A stretch of 64,000 nucleotides of DNA from Diaphorobacter sp. HDW4B (GCF_011305535.1 NZ_CP049905.1:4090001-4154000); one strand, 5' to 3'. Numbered from the stretch's first letter, positions 8,850 to 18,344 are shown. Made by a program: numbers and translations. The notes: generated from the sequence alone by a model not told the origin.

Positions 8850-9758
8850 ATGGCACGACAACTAGGCTTTCGCCACATCGAAACCATCCACGCCATCGTT
8901 CTGACCGGCTCGGTGACGGGCGCGGCAACGCGTCTGCATGTCACGCAGCCTGCGATCAGCAACGTCTTGCGCGATGCCGAGGAACGGCTCGGATTGGCCC
9001 TGTTCGAGCGCAGGGGCGGACGGCTTATTCCCACTGCGCATGCGGAAGCGCTGTTTTCGGAAATCGAGCGCTCGTTCGTGGGATTGGAATCCATCAACTC
9101 ATTTGCCGCGCGGCTGAACGATGATCAGCATCGTGCATTGTCGGTAGCGTGCACGCCTGCATTCGGTGCGTCGATTCTTCCGCAGATCACTGCCGAGTAT
9201 TCCAAGCGTTCGCAGAAGACGATGCTCTTCGTGCACTCGCGCGTGGCGCACCATGTGGCGGCACAGGTCAGCTCGGGTAAATGCGATCTGGGCTTTGGCC
9301 TGGAAGTGCCGCCCGTACCCGGCGTGGAATGCGAAGTGATCGGTGAGCTGCCCATCATGTGCTATCTGCCGCGTGGACATAAGCTTGCGAGCGAAAAGCG
9401 TATTCATCCCGAGCAATTGCTGGATGAACCCATGATTTCGCTGAGCAGCGTGGAGGGCGTCGATGTGCTCGCCACGGCCGCTTTTCGCGGTTGCGAGCGC
9501 ATGCCCGAATCGGTGATCGAATGCCCTGCGGCGATTCTGGCTTGCTCGATGGTGGCTGCGGGACTTGGCTTTGTGCTCTTCGATGCGTTGCCTTCGCTGA
9601 TCTACGATCCTGCGCGCCTGGTGGTGCGGCCATTCGATACGGAGAGCCGACTCAGATATTGCGCTTATCGGCTCAAGAGCAAGGCTGCGAATCCTGAGTT
9701 GGAGCACTTGATCGAACTGGCGCGCACGGCTATGGAAAAAGTAGCCGCCATGCGTTGA
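8850..9758 (+). CDS. LysR-type transcriptional regulator
   Basis: 302-residue LysR regulator. The helix-turn-helix spans about residues 5-65 (GFRHIETIHAIVLTGSVTGAATRLHVTQPAISNVLRDAEERLGLALFER). A substrate-binding domain follows with the ACTPAFGASILPQI strand and the GLGFVLFDALPS segment, closest in style to regulators of amino-acid or aromatic uptake genes. The ATG at 8850 gives the canonical MARQLGFRHIETI start; a GTG at 8811 is in frame but adds a Cys-rich unlikely stretch. It converges on the DadA-like oxidoreductase gene, and a Bug receptor follows further on, so it may control either. Effector unknown. Confidence 0.85.
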   Translation: MARQLGFRHIETIHAIVLTGSVTGAATRLHVTQPAISNVLRDAEERLGLALFERRGGRLIPTAHAEALFSEIERSFVGLESINSFAARLNDDQHRALSVACTPAFGASILPQITAEYSKRSQKTMLFVHSRVAHHVAAQVSSGKCDLGFGLEVPPVPGVECEVIGELPIMCYLPRGHKLASEKRIHPEQLLDEPMISLSSVEGVDVLATAAFRGCERMPESVIECPAAILACSMVAAGLGFVLFDALPSLIYDPARLVVRPFDTESRLRYCAYRLKSKAANPELEHLIELARTAMEKVAAMR

Positions 9759-9779
9759 GCGCGACGCGTCGTTTTTTGC

Positions 9780-11084
9780 TTAGCCAAATCTCTGCAGGCT
9801 GTACGAATCTGCACGCAAGTCGCAACCTTTGCCGGTGACGAGTTGCGCAATCAATTCCCCTGTCATTGGCGCGCCGGTCATCCCGGTATGCCCGTGACCG
9901 CAGGCCAGATAGAGGCCGGGAAGATGCGCCATCTCGTCGATGATCGGCACGCTGTCGGGAGTGGAGGGACGCAGCCCGAACCAACTGCTTGCCCCTTCGG
10001 TGTGGATGCCCGGAAACAGATCCCGTGCGGTGTTCAGTATCGACTCCACACGGCGTGATTGCGGGGCATGCCGCAGTCCCGCGATCTCCACCGTGCCTGC
10101 AAAACGCAAGCCGTTTTGCATAGGAGTGACGGCCACGGCCTTGTCCTTGTAGATGAAGGGTTGTGCAACGGTGACGCCGGGGTTGGGCAGTTCGACGTGA
10201 TAACCGCGCTCGAACTCGAGTGGAATGTGCACGCCGAGTGGCTTGACCAACTCTGCCGTGTACGCGCCAGCCGCCACCACGACTTTGGGCGTTGTTACAT
10301 CGCCCACGCTGGTCCACAAGCGGTATCCCTGTGCCAGGCGCTCGATTTTCTGAACGCTGCGGGCTTGCAGTTCCCCGCCTTCTTCCATGAAGCGCGCAAG
10401 CAGAGCGTGCGTCAACGCCTGCGGGCTGACGGTATTGGCATGCTCGGTGAAGCAAATGCCTGCGCGGACATGGCTTGCAATGTCCGGCATGCGGGCTCGC
10501 AACTGCTGCTGATCGAGCGGCTCTGTCGGTACCTGGTGCTGACGCCGCAGATCGGCCACCAGTTGATCCGCGCGGCTCGGCTTGCTGGCTTGCGACCAGA
10601 TATGCAACTGACCTTGCTGCTTGATCAACGCATGGAATCGCTCGTCACCCAGCAGCTCGCGGTAGCGTTGCAGCGCGGGAGAATGCAGGGCATGAAGCGC
10701 CGCACTGGCGCGGGTGACATTGGCTGTGGACGAGGAACGCAGCCATTTCACGACCCACGGAAGCGCCTTGAGCGCATAGGCCGGGCGCAGCGCGAGCGGA
10801 CCCTCCGGATCGAGCAGCCAGCGTGGCACTTGCCAGACCATGCCGGGCAACGAGATCGGAATGCAACTGCCCGTGCTGATCAACCCGGCATTGCCGAACG
10901 ATGCGCCACTGCCCGCGCCAGTCGCGTCCAGCAGCGCCACTTTGAGACCCGCGCGCTGCAGCGACAACGCTGTGCAAAGGCCGACAATGCCCGCGCCGAT
11001 CACGGTGATGTCTGCGGAAGTGGGGGATTCGATGAACGATGAAGAACGAGGCATGGGCAAAAGTGGGGAGCGGTATGCACCCAT
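9780..11084 (-). CDS. FAD-dependent oxidoreductase, D-amino-acid dehydrogenase (DadA)-like
   Basis: 434-residue DAO-fold flavoenzyme. The Rossmann FAD motif sits near the N-terminus (ITVIGAGIVGLCTALSLQRAG), followed by ATGAGSGASFGNAGLIS, which is typical of DadA-like proteins. The C-terminal end has GLRPSTPDSVPIIDE and LYLACGHGHTGMTGAPMTGELIAQLV, the second FAD-contacting segment. The likely reaction is oxidative deamination of a D-amino or imino acid with electrons passed to the respiratory chain. An alternative start at 11054 (MPRSSSFIES) is equally plausible; neither has a strong ribosome site. A Bug receptor gene diverges upstream and a LysR gene converges downstream, suggesting an uptake-and-oxidation unit. 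Substrate unknown. Confidence 0.82.
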   Translation of the reverse strand: MGAYRSPLLPMPRSSSFIESPTSADITVIGAGIVGLCTALSLQRAGLKVALLDATGAGSGASFGNAGLISTGSCIPISLPGMVWQVPRWLLDPEGPLALRPAYALKALPWVVKWLRSSSTANVTRASAALHALHSPALQRYRELLGDERFHALIKQQGQLHIWSQASKPSRADQLVADLRRQHQVPTEPLDQQQLRARMPDIASHVRAGICFTEHANTVSPQALTHALLARFMEEGGELQARSVQKIERLAQGYRLWTSVGDVTTPKVVVAAGAYTAELVKPLGVHIPLEFERGYHVELPNPGVTVAQPFIYKDKAVAVTPMQNGLRFAGTVEIAGLRHAPQSRRVESILNTARDLFPGIHTEGASSWFGLRPSTPDSVPIIDEMAHLPGLYLACGHGHTGMTGAPMTGELIAQLVTGKGCDLRADSYSLQRFG

Positions 11085-11312
11085 CTTGCCCAGTGATTTC
11101 AGTCTGCGCCAATTCGATTTGCTGATAGGCTATTTCCAAACATGATTCGACATTCCCCAGGCCTTTGCAGATGATCGACTTGCAGTTTTCCAAAGTGCCA
11201 TCCGTGCAGTAGTGCGGTGTGTAGTGACAGGCCAATCCTTTTGTTTTTCATTTGAATGTCCGGGCGTTCGCTGCCCGCACCGGACGCAGCACAGCAAGTC
11301 CTGGAGTCATCA

Positions 11313-12302
11313 ATGTCCCATCCGTCATTTCACTTGAATCGCCGCAAGGCCATTGCCCTGAGCGCCGCGGCCTTGGCGGCAGCGCAGGCACCGTTGGCGC
11401 TGGCGTCGAATGTTCCCGCGCGATTCATCGTTCCGTTTCCGGCAGGTGGCGCGGCCGATGTCATGGCCCGCGTGATCGTCGATGCGCTCAAGGACGAATT
11501 CACCCAGCCGGTGATCGTGGACAACCGCCCCGGTGCCAGCACGCGTGTGGCCGCCGAAACCTTGAAGAACGCCGCACCTGACGGCAACACGGTGCTGATG
11601 ACTTTGATGGACACCATGGTCATCGCACCACTGGTCTACAACAACCTGCGCTACAACCCCGAGAAGGATTTCACGCCCATCACCTCGGTGGCCGAGCTTA
11701 CCTACGGCATCGCGGTCAACGCCAGCTCGCCATACAAAACGCTGGCCGATTACGTGAAGGCAGCCAAGGCTGATCGCCAGGTGGCGGCGCTGGGTGTATC
11801 GGGCCTCGGATCGGTGCTGCACTTTGTCGCCTACGACTTCACCCGCCAATCCGGCGCGGACATGTCGATCATTCCATTCCAGGGCGGCCCGGTGATGGTC
11901 ACCAATCTGATGGGCAACCAGATCGGCTCGGCGGTCGATGGCATTGGCGTCTTCCTCGAACACCATCGCAACAAGAAACTGCGCATTCTGGCGGTGTCGA
12001 GCAAACAGCGCGTAAGCCAGTTGCCCGATGTGCCGACCTTCACGGAGAGCGGCTATCCATCGCTTGTGGTCGAATCCGGTTACTCGCTCTACGCACCTGC
12101 GAACACAGCTGCAAACCACATCAACCGTTGGAATGCAGCCATCCGCAAGGTGCTCGCACGCCCTGAAGTGCGCCAGAAAATCGAGACCATCGGCTACGTG
12201 CCGCTCGCTGGCACGACGCCTGAAGAAGTGATGCAATTGCGCCAACGCTTGAGCGCGCACTGGACGCCTATCGTGAAGGCGACGGGGTACAAGAGCGATT
12301 GA
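11313..12302 (+). CDS. Bug-family (TctC-like) solute receptor
   Basis: 329-residue periplasmic receptor. The N-terminus (HLNRRKAIALSAAALAAAQAP) holds a twin arginine before the hydrophobic region, so export could be by Tat or Sec; cleavage is likely after ALA. The mature protein has the family features VPARFIVPFPAGGAADVMARV, VDNRPGASTRVAAE and the PDVPTFTESGYPSL segment near the C-terminus. The start at 11313 follows GGAG by 9 nt, whereas the longer frame from 11256 lacks a signal peptide. It is divergent from the DadA-like gene (about 230 bp apart) and convergent with another Bug gene. Ligand unknown; a D-amino acid or imino acid is a guess from the neighbour. Confidence 0.86.
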   Translation: MSHPSFHLNRRKAIALSAAALAAAQAPLALASNVPARFIVPFPAGGAADVMARVIVDALKDEFTQPVIVDNRPGASTRVAAETLKNAAPDGNTVLMTLMDTMVIAPLVYNNLRYNPEKDFTPITSVAELTYGIAVNASSPYKTLADYVKAAKADRQVAALGVSGLGSVLHFVAYDFTRQSGADMSIIPFQGGPVMVTNLMGNQIGSAVDGIGVFLEHHRNKKLRILAVSSKQRVSQLPDVPTFTESGYPSLVVESGYSLYAPANTAANHINRWNAAIRKVLARPEVRQKIETIGYVPLAGTTPEEVMQLRQRLSAHWTPIVKATGYKSD

Positions 12303-12341
12303 ATGAACGATGGAGCAACAAGGCAAGCGGTATGGGCCCGT

Positions 12342-13346
12342 TTACCTCAGGCGCAGCCCGGCTGCCCGAATCGCACTCGCATACTTCGGCCGTTCGGTGC
12401 GCAGGCTTTCCGCAAGCGCGTCCGAACTGCCTGCATCGACCTTGTAGCCCAGTCCTTCCAATTGCACACGCACGTCTTCGGACTGCAGAACGCGCTGCAT
12501 GTCGCGGTTGATCTTGTGGACGATGGTGGACGGTGTTCCGGCCGGTGCGAAGTAGCCTTGCCAACTTTCGACTGCGTAGTTGGCGGGGCCGCCGGCTTCC
12601 GCCATGGTGGGGACTTGCGGCAGGCTGGGAGAGCGGTACGACGTCGTCACGGCGAGCGCTTTCAGCTTGCCTGCGCGCACGTACTCGGTGACGGCAGCCA
12701 GCGTGATCAGCGTGGCGTCCGTGTGACCAGCGAGCACGTCCAACGCGGCAGGTGCGCCACCGGGATAGGGGATGTAGTTCACCTTCGCACCGGTTGCCTG
12801 CGTGAGGATTTCATGGGCTACGTGGGCAATGCCGCCATTGGTTGGCAAGCCAAGGCTGATGCTTTCGGGCTTGGCGTTGGCTCGCGCAAGATAGTCCTTG
12901 AAATCGCGAATTCCAGTGGCTGGATTCACCACCAGAATCTGCGGATTCACGACGGCCTTGATGATGGGCGTGAAGGCTTTTTGCGAGTCGAACGGCAGTT
13001 GCGGCTGCAGCAGCGCGTTCAGCGTCAGACTCTCGCCTTGCTGAAGCAGCGTGTAGCCATCCGCCTGCGCCTTGGCCACCTTGGCCGCACCGATCACACC
13101 GCTTGCGCCCGCCACGTTTTCCACGATCACGGATTGCTTCCACAACTCACCGAGCTTCTCGGCCAGGATGCGCGTGAGCTTGTCCGCGCTGCCACCTGCA
13201 GAGACCGGAACAATGATGTGCACCGGCTTGCGCGGAAACTCGCTGGGATCGTTGGACGTGGCGTGGGCAGCAGTCCACGAGGTGAGCGTTGCGGAGGTCG
13301 CCAGCAGTGCGGCGAGCGAGCGAATCCAAATGCGTTTGGTGGGCAT
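12342..13346 (-). CDS. Bug-family (TctC-like) solute receptor
   Basis: 334-residue periplasmic receptor. Residues 1-29 form a Sec signal (MPTKRIWIRSLAALLATSATL, cleavage after AHA). The mature part begins with the usual FPRKPVHIIVPVSAGGSADKLTRI, and IVENVAGASGVIGAAKVA and YIPYPGGAPAALDVLAGHTD follow. It is convergent with the preceding Bug gene (39 bp between stops) and divergent from the cupin-rhodanese gene (213 bp). No tctAB genes are nearby. If the divergent gene is a functional partner, a sulfur-containing acid is a possible ligand, but nothing in the sequence shows this. Confidence 0.86.
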   Translation of the reverse strand: MPTKRIWIRSLAALLATSATLTSWTAAHATSNDPSEFPRKPVHIIVPVSAGGSADKLTRILAEKLGELWKQSVIVENVAGASGVIGAAKVAKAQADGYTLLQQGESLTLNALLQPQLPFDSQKAFTPIIKAVVNPQILVVNPATGIRDFKDYLARANAKPESISLGLPTNGGIAHVAHEILTQATGAKVNYIPYPGGAPAALDVLAGHTDATLITLAAVTEYVRAGKLKALAVTTSYRSPSLPQVPTMAEAGGPANYAVESWQGYFAPAGTPSTIVHKINRDMQRVLQSEDVRVQLEGLGYKVDAGSSDALAESLRTERPKYASAIRAAGLRLR

Positions 13347-13559
13347 GGTGGTACGCGTTGACGGCGAATCTGAAAGACTCGAAATCTACGCAGTGGCCGC
13401 TGTGGAGAGAACGAAGGTTTGCGGATATGGATAGTTGGTTTTCTGGTATCCGAAGCGACGCATTCGCGCATATGAATAGCTGAAATTCTTCCTTGGTGAA
13501 GCCGTGTCGATGTTCTAACTTTCAAGGCATCGCAGAACTTCACTCCGTCCGAGAATTTC

Positions 13560-15776
13560 ATGACAACGACCCATCTCTCCATCGATTTCAGTGGCGCGGA
13601 CATCGCCAGCCGCCGAGCCAATGCCGTCGCAAGTTTCATTGCTGTGGCGCGCAGGTTGGTGCCTGATCCGGAAAACGCGCAGAAGGCGGCGCTGCAATCG
13701 GTGGCACGAGCGCTGGAGGCCTTGGCTGCACAGACGGATCTTTTTCCGATCGAGCAATTCCCTGTGTCTGCAGAAACCCCGGCTGCGGTGTTTCGGCTGA
13801 GCGAGGATGTCGATGGCCGCTATGCGCTGTATGCGACCGTGGGGTTGCCGGGCAAGGCGCAGCCTCCGCACGATCACACGACCTGGGCCATCATTGCCGG
13901 GTCTTCGGGTGTGGAGCGCAATGTGTTTTTCAGGCGTGAGAAAACCAAGGATCCGGAGCGCGACATTCTGACGAGTACTTCGACGGTGGATGTGGGTTTG
14001 GGCAATTCGGTATTGCTCGGTCCGGAGGATGTGCACACGATCGAACTCATCGGCGAGGCCACGGGCATTCATCTGCATTTCTACGGTCGTGGTCTGGATC
14101 GACTGCCTGAGCGCGTGGTGTTTGAAAACACGGCAGGCGGCAAGTTCCGTACGTTCGCGCCCCCGAAGCTGATTCGCCATGCGACGGTCAGCGCCGAGCA
14201 ACTGAAGCAGGCCATTGCAGCGGGTGACGAGATCGCGGTGCTGGATGTGCGCGAGGCGGGCGTGTTCGCGCGTCGGCATATTCTGTTTGCGGCACCGACG
14301 CCGCTGTGGCGCTTGGAAGTGCAGATCGACCGCTTGGTGCCGCGTCGCAATACGCGCATCGTTCTGGTGGATGCGGACGAGTCGCTGGTGCATGCGGCTG
14401 CGCACAAGTTGATTCGTCTGGGCTACACCAATGTGTCGGTGCTGGCGGGTGGAACGAATGGATGGGAAGCCGCTGGCTTCGAAATATTTCGCGGAACGAA
14501 TGTGCCTACCAAAGCGTTTGGCGAAGTCATCGAGCATGAGAAGGACACGCCCTGGATCACGTCCGAAGAGCTGGATGAACGCGTGAAGAAGGGCGACAAC
14601 ATCGTGGTGGTCGACAGCCGAACGACCGAGGAGTTCACTGCCTTCACGCTGCCGTTCTCGTACAGCTTGCCGGGTGCGGAGCTGGTGTATCGCATCGGCG
14701 AGATCGCGCCTGATCCGCAGACGCTTGTGGTGGTGAACTGCGCGGGGCGCACGCGCAGCATTGTGGGTGCGCAGACTTTGATCGACGCGGGCATACCCAA
14801 TCGCGTGGTGTCGCTTCGCAATGGCACGATGGACTGGTTGCTGACGGGCCGCGAGTTGGCGTATGGGCGCAAGCCGCAGTTGCCCGAGCCGAGTGCCGAG
14901 CAAGCGGCGATTGCGCGTGTGCGGGCCGCGCAGGTGGCGCAGCGTGCGGGCGTCAGGCGCATTGACGAAGCAGAGCTGGCGCGTTTTCAGGACGAGGACA
15001 AGGAACGCACGCTGTATCTGTTCGACGTACGCACGCGTGCCGAGTACCAGGTGGGCCATCTCGACGGCTGGCGTTGGGCTTCGGGTGGACAACTGGTGCA
15101 GGCCACCGACGAATATGCGGCCACACGCGGTGCGCGCATTGTGTTGGCGGATTGGGATGGTGTGCGTGCGTTGACCACCGCTGCCTGGCTTGCGCAGTTG
15201 GGCGGTTGGGAGGTGTACGTGTATGCCCCGCCGCAGCGCGCACCGCGTGTGACGGGTGCAGAGCCGGTGCGCGTGTTGTCGCTGCATGCAGTGCGGCATC
15301 AGGTCTCGCCAGCGCAGGCCAACGCGTTGCTTTCAGCGGGAGCTGCGACCCACGTGTTTGATGTGGACAGCCGCACGGCATACGTGCGTCAGCATGTTGC
15401 GGGAGCCGCGTTTGTTGCGCCGGATCGCTTGCGTGAGTTTGTCGAGCCTTTGCCTGAGCAGCAGACGGTCATTCTTTTGACATCGCCGGATGGCGTGCTC
15501 GCGCAGACTGTTGCCGAGGAACTGCGCGCGCAGACCGGGCGTGATGTGCGCTCGATTGCGGGCGGTACGGCGGCCTGGGTCGCTGCGGGTTTGCCGGTGG
15601 GAAACGCGGCTGATGCGCAGGTGCTGACCGAGGACGATGATCAGGCCTACAGCCCGTATGCGTTCAGCGATCTGACAAAGCGCGATGCCGGGTTTGTGGA
15701 CTATCTCGATTGGGAACTGGGTTTGGTGGGGCAACTGCAGAAGGAAGGGCACACAGGGATTGGACTGATCTCCTGA
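13560..15776 (+). CDS. Fusion of cysteine-dioxygenase-like cupin with four rhodanese domains
   Basis: 738-residue cytoplasmic protein without signal or membrane segments. Residues 1-190 are a cupin like cysteine or mercaptopropionate dioxygenase, with a possible 3-His iron site H104/H106 (PPHDHTTWAI) and H171 or H173 (HLHF). Four rhodanese (sulfurtransferase) domains follow at about 200-305, 335-445, 485-570 and 585-690. Only the second has the catalytic Cys, C394 in VNCAGRTRS. The equivalent positions of the others are D271, D531 and T641/S642, so they are probably structural. This suggests oxidation of a thiol or persulfide coupled to sulfur transfer. Multi-rhodanese proteins exist in this family of bacteria; the cupin fusion is less usual. 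Reaction not established. The start at 13560 is the only good ATG. Confidence 0.85.
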   Translation: MTTTHLSIDFSGADIASRRANAVASFIAVARRLVPDPENAQKAALQSVARALEALAAQTDLFPIEQFPVSAETPAAVFRLSEDVDGRYALYATVGLPGKAQPPHDHTTWAIIAGSSGVERNVFFRREKTKDPERDILTSTSTVDVGLGNSVLLGPEDVHTIELIGEATGIHLHFYGRGLDRLPERVVFENTAGGKFRTFAPPKLIRHATVSAEQLKQAIAAGDEIAVLDVREAGVFARRHILFAAPTPLWRLEVQIDRLVPRRNTRIVLVDADESLVHAAAHKLIRLGYTNVSVLAGGTNGWEAAGFEIFRGTNVPTKAFGEVIEHEKDTPWITSEELDERVKKGDNIVVVDSRTTEEFTAFTLPFSYSLPGAELVYRIGEIAPDPQTLVVVNCAGRTRSIVGAQTLIDAGIPNRVVSLRNGTMDWLLTGRELAYGRKPQLPEPSAEQAAIARVRAAQVAQRAGVRRIDEAELARFQDEDKERTLYLFDVRTRAEYQVGHLDGWRWASGGQLVQATDEYAATRGARIVLADWDGVRALTTAAWLAQLGGWEVYVYAPPQRAPRVTGAEPVRVLSLHAVRHQVSPAQANALLSAGAATHVFDVDSRTAYVRQHVAGAAFVAPDRLREFVEPLPEQQTVILLTSPDGVLAQTVAEELRAQTGRDVRSIAGGTAAWVAAGLPVGNAADAQVLTEDDDQAYSPYAFSDLTKRDAGFVDYLDWELGLVGQLQKEGHTGIGLIS

Positions 15777-15801
15777 ACCGGGCGTGCGCCTCGGTCCCTT
15801 T

Positions 15802-15825
15802 GCCCCGCCTCGGCGGGGCTTTTTT
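15802..15825 (+). terminator. Intrinsic terminator after the cupin-rhodanese gene
   Basis: GCCCCGCC (15802-15809) pairs with GGCGGGGC (15812-15819), giving a compact stem with a CTCG tetraloop, and six T follow. It lies 25 bp after the stop codon. Confidence 0.9.
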
Positions 15826-15982
15826 GTATGCGTTCCCACTGTCTGCGAAGGGGGGTGAGGACTTGCCTGTTTGCAGTTCCTGACCTTGCATTCCAAGCAC
15901 TGCGCTCAGGCCGCCGGGGTGCGGCCGAGTGGAGGCGCGAATGCCGGCGAGCGTTCTGAGCGGTGAAGTCAGTGGGTTGCGG

Positions 15983-16720
15983 TCAAAGCGATTCCCAGGT
16001 GGACACGCGTGCCTGTCCGCTTGCGTCCGGCGGCTCGAAAGCGAAGCCCACGCCGTACACCGAACGGATCCAGTCGTGGCCGCTGCGGTCGGCGCTGCGC
16101 AGCTTCTTGCGCAGGTTCTTGATGTGGCTGTCGACCGAGCGCTCGTTCAGATCCTGCGTGTCTTCGTCGTACGAAAACTCCAGCATCTGCGCGCGCGAGA
16201 GGATGCGGTCACGGTTCTGGATCAGCGTCTGCAGCAGGCGGTATTCGCGGTGCGTGAGCGGCACGGGCTTGCCGTACAGCGTGACCTGCGAGAGGTTGTC
16301 GTCGAGCTGCAGTGCGCCGGTATCGGCCGATGCGCTGCCCGCCGTGGGTTTGCGGCGGCGCAGCACGGTCTTGACGCGGGCGACCACTTCACGCGGCGAG
16401 AAGGGCTTGCAGATGTAGTCGTCCGCGCCGAGTTCGAGGCCGATGAGCCGGTCCACTTCTTCCACGCGGGCGGTCAGCAGAATGATCGGCGCGTCGCTGG
16501 AGCGGCGGGTCTGGCGCAGCACTTCGAGGCCGTCCATGCCGGGCAGCATCACGTCGAGCACGGTGAGGTCGGGCGGGTTGGGGCCGAGCAGTCGCTCCAC
16601 TGCCGCGTTGCCGTTGTCGACATGCTCGGCGTCGAAGCCCGCGTGGCGCAGGTAGTCGAGCACGACGTTGGCGATGTCCAGTTCGTCTTCGACGATGAGA
16701 ATTCTGAGGTTGTTGTTCAT
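15983..16720 (-). CDS. OmpR-family response regulator (BaeR-like)
   Basis: 245-residue two-component regulator. The receiver domain (residues about 5-120) has the acidic pair E11/D12, the phospho-acceptor D56 in VLDVMLPG, the conserved Thr in LLTARVEE and Lys in ICKPFSPRE. The C-terminal winged helix (about 140-235) has the typical ending VDSHIKNLRKKL and SVYGVGFAFE. It starts 4 nt after the stop of the sensor kinase gene, so the two are translated together. The pair resembles BaeSR, which responds to envelope stress, but no known target gene lies next to it. The specific signal is not determinable here. Confidence 0.88.
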   Translation of the reverse strand: MNNNLRILIVEDELDIANVVLDYLRHAGFDAEHVDNGNAAVERLLGPNPPDLTVLDVMLPGMDGLEVLRQTRRSSDAPIILLTARVEEVDRLIGLELGADDYICKPFSPREVVARVKTVLRRRKPTAGSASADTGALQLDDNLSQVTLYGKPVPLTHREYRLLQTLIQNRDRILSRAQMLEFSYDEDTQDLNERSVDSHIKNLRKKLRSADRSGHDWIRSVYGVGFAFEPPDASGQARVSTWESL

Positions 16721-16724
16721 GATT

Positions 16725-18305
16725 TCACTTCTCCATCAAAGGCAGTGTGAGCGTGACGCGAAGGCCGCCCAGCGGTGATTGCGCCGCATCGATCTGTCCG
16801 CCATGGGCCTGAACGATGGAGCGGCAGATGGCAAGGCCCAGGCCCGATCCGCCGAGATCGCCGGTTGCGCGCTGGCGCGATGATTCGGTGCGATACAGGC
16901 GCTCGAACAGATGCGGCAGTTCCTGCTCGGTGACGCCCGGTTTGGTGTCGTCGAACACCAGCAGCAAGTGCGCGTGGGCCTTGTCGCGATGCGTCGACGC
17001 GATGATTCGGAGCAGGCCACCGCGGTCTGTGTAGCGCAGGCTGTTTTCCAGCAGGTTGAGGAACACGCGGTGCAACTGCTGCGCGTTGCCGTGCACGCGC
17101 GGCGCGTGTGCAGCGAGCGCCCACTCGCGTGGCTCGTTGAGTTCAATGCGCACCCTGGATTGATCGAAACGGGTCTGCATGGATGCCACCGCCTCGCTCA
17201 ACTGGGCCATCGGCAGCATGGTTTCCATCTTCGTGGGAGCGACCTCGTTGGAGTCCACGCTGGCACGCAGATCGCCCACCAGTTGAACCAGCCGCATGAG
17301 CTGGCGGTGCAGGCGTTCGGCGGTCTTGGCGTCGAACTGGCGCACGCCATCCTGCACGGCTTCGATCTCCGCGCGCATGGCGGTGAGCGGCGTGCGCAGC
17401 TCATGCGCCATGTCGCCGATCCACTGGCGGCGCGAAGTCTCCATGCTGTCGAGCTGCTGCGCCATGTCGTTGAAGGTGTGGATCAGCCGCGAGAATTCTT
17501 CGCTCTCGGTCTGTTCGGGGATGCGCGTATCGAGGTGCCCGGCAGCGAGATTCCTGGCGCCTGTGACCAGCACGCCGATGGGGCGCAGCCAGCGGTGCGT
17601 GAGCCACACGGACAGGAGCAGGGCGAGCAGCAGGCCTGCTGCGCCAGTCCACAGCACAAAGCCCAGTTGTTTTTCGAGGAAGGCCTTGTCGGCCTCGCGC
17701 TCCAGCCCTTCCGGCGGGTTCATGACGAGGTAGCCGATGGTACGGCCGTTGTCGTCCTTGAGCGGGCTGCGGGCGTTTCCGGGAAGAACGGGCGTGCCTG
17801 CGATCAGGGTGTTGTCCACATCGAGCAGCGCCAGACGGCGGGCCAATCCGTCAGTGGATTGTGCGGGAGACGGTGGTGGTGGCGGCGGCGCGGATGCCGA
17901 TGCCGATGCAGGCGTTGCCGGTTGGAGCTGCGCGCCCGGGCCGGAATGACTGATGTTGCCGGACGGCCGCGAACCGAGCGTCTCGGGCTGGACATTCATG
18001 AGCGGCCTGCGAATGGCGCGCCACATGGCGGGGTTTTCCTTGAGCGGCGTCCAGCTTCCGTATTGCAGATAGACGCCCTGCAAGCGGTAGGCCAGCCAGT
18101 CCATGCGCGCCAGCTCGATTTCGGCCACATACGGCCCCAGCCCGCGCTGCAGGCCCACGCGCGAGAAACCCACAAACATCATCATCATCACTGCAAGCAG
18201 GATGCTCAGCGTGATGAATGCTTTGGTTTGAAGGGACAGGCGGTGCATGGGTGGCAGATCGGCGATACGGTTGTGAGCGCGCGTGAATGTTTCGAATAGC
18301 TTCAC
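16725..18305 (-). CDS. Sensor histidine kinase (BaeS-like)
   Basis: 526-residue membrane sensor. TM1 is at about 28-50 (TKAFITLSILLAVMMMMFVGF) and a second TM at about 215-238. Between them is a periplasmic domain containing a low-complexity Ala/Ser/Pro segment with six Pro in a row. HAMP then HisKA follow, with the phospho-acceptor H301 in GDMAHELRTPL. The C-terminal ATPase has the N box (NLLENSLRYTD), a G1-like DDTKPGV that is slightly altered from the usual DxGxG, and the G2 box GGSGLGLAIC. The start is GTG at 18305 with GAGG 9 nt upstream. It is the first gene of the pair with the response regulator. Signal unknown. Confidence 0.87.
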   Translation of the reverse strand: MKLFETFTRAHNRIADLPPMHRLSLQTKAFITLSILLAVMMMMFVGFSRVGLQRGLGPYVAEIELARMDWLAYRLQGVYLQYGSWTPLKENPAMWRAIRRPLMNVQPETLGSRPSGNISHSGPGAQLQPATPASASASAPPPPPPSPAQSTDGLARRLALLDVDNTLIAGTPVLPGNARSPLKDDNGRTIGYLVMNPPEGLEREADKAFLEKQLGFVLWTGAAGLLLALLLSVWLTHRWLRPIGVLVTGARNLAAGHLDTRIPEQTESEEFSRLIHTFNDMAQQLDSMETSRRQWIGDMAHELRTPLTAMRAEIEAVQDGVRQFDAKTAERLHRQLMRLVQLVGDLRASVDSNEVAPTKMETMLPMAQLSEAVASMQTRFDQSRVRIELNEPREWALAAHAPRVHGNAQQLHRVFLNLLENSLRYTDRGGLLRIIASTHRDKAHAHLLLVFDDTKPGVTEQELPHLFERLYRTESSRQRATGDLGGSGLGLAICRSIVQAHGGQIDAAQSPLGGLRVTLTLPLMEK

Positions 18306-18344
18306 ATGCTAAAGCCTCATCGAAAACATGGAGCCCGAAAAGCG

